Positions 6,488 to 6,517 of a stretch of 6,517 nucleotides of DNA are shown piece by piece; position 1 is the first letter of the stretch, and the number at the start of each line of letters is the position of its first letter. The stretch lies in contig QIHH01000221.1 in NCBI GenBank assembly GCA_003230195.1, forward strand, positions 1 through 6,517. Direction: 5' to 3'. Below the pieces are notes generated by a model. It was not told the DNA's origin, searched no databases, and worked only from the letters and a program-made list of their open reading frames with translations. This stretch comes from Gammaproteobacteria bacterium. Lineage in GTDB: Bacteria; Pseudomonadota; Gammaproteobacteria; SZUA-140. Both the position numbers and the translations under genes were made by a program.

Positions 6488-6517
6488 GACAAAAGGACAA
6501 AAGGACAAAAGGACAAA
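6488..6517 (+). repeat. 8-bp tandem repeat running off the window edge
   Basis: Three full copies and one partial copy of GACAAAAG without mismatch, still continuing at the last base. It begins 23 bases after the hydroxylase stop codon, in DNA with no visible gene. A related TACAAAAT precedes the array. Total length and what lies beyond it are unknown. Confidence 0.9.

Noticed and set aside
6248..6508. Minus-strand open frame starting in the 8-bp repeat
   Set aside because: It lies opposite the 3' part of the hydroxylase and has no family signal; a shadow frame.

Overview
The window looks like chromosome from a non-enteric gammaproteobacterium. The block 6S RNA – zapA – small zapA-linked coiled-coil gene – ygfB – pepP – ubiH – ubiI-type hydroxylase is the arrangement known from Pseudomonas and related lineages, and the ZapA and 6S sequences resemble that group more than E. 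coli. No phage, plasmid, transposase, CRISPR or tRNA feature is visible. Most of the window is conserved housekeeping DNA.

Left part (1-1036): a plus-strand AraC-family regulator with a GyrI-like effector-binding domain. Its C-terminal 260 codons are open, but the first helix-turn-helix is broken by frame changes and a stop codon, so it is called a pseudogene (or sequence error). Bases 867-1036 hold no gene, only a short inverted repeat and an unconvincing T-run.

Minus-strand block (1037-1833): the coiled-coil gene, zapA and then 6S RNA, read right to left. The two genes overlap by 4 bp. The 6S promoter -10 overlaps the zapA stop codon. A good sigma70-type promoter lies so close to the first gene that transcription may begin on its ATG.

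Divergent spacer (1834-2008): about 175 bases between the minus-strand promoter and ygfB. I saw no convincing plus-strand promoter here.

Plus-strand block (2009-6464): ygfB, pepP, ubiH and a UbiI/UbiF-type hydroxylase with gaps of 52, 8 and 16 bases, probably one operon, with a possible weak internal promoter before pepP. The last two genes encode paralogous FAD monooxygenases that hydroxylate the ubiquinone ring. PepP and YgfB are not ubiquinone enzymes, but they are commonly found beside them.

Right edge (6465-6517): no gene. An 8-bp tandem repeat runs off the end.

I found no clearly new biological system. The best leads are the predicted leaderless start of the zapA-linked gene, the broken AraC regulator in the place where ygfA often lies next to 6S, and the 8-bp repeat at the right edge.
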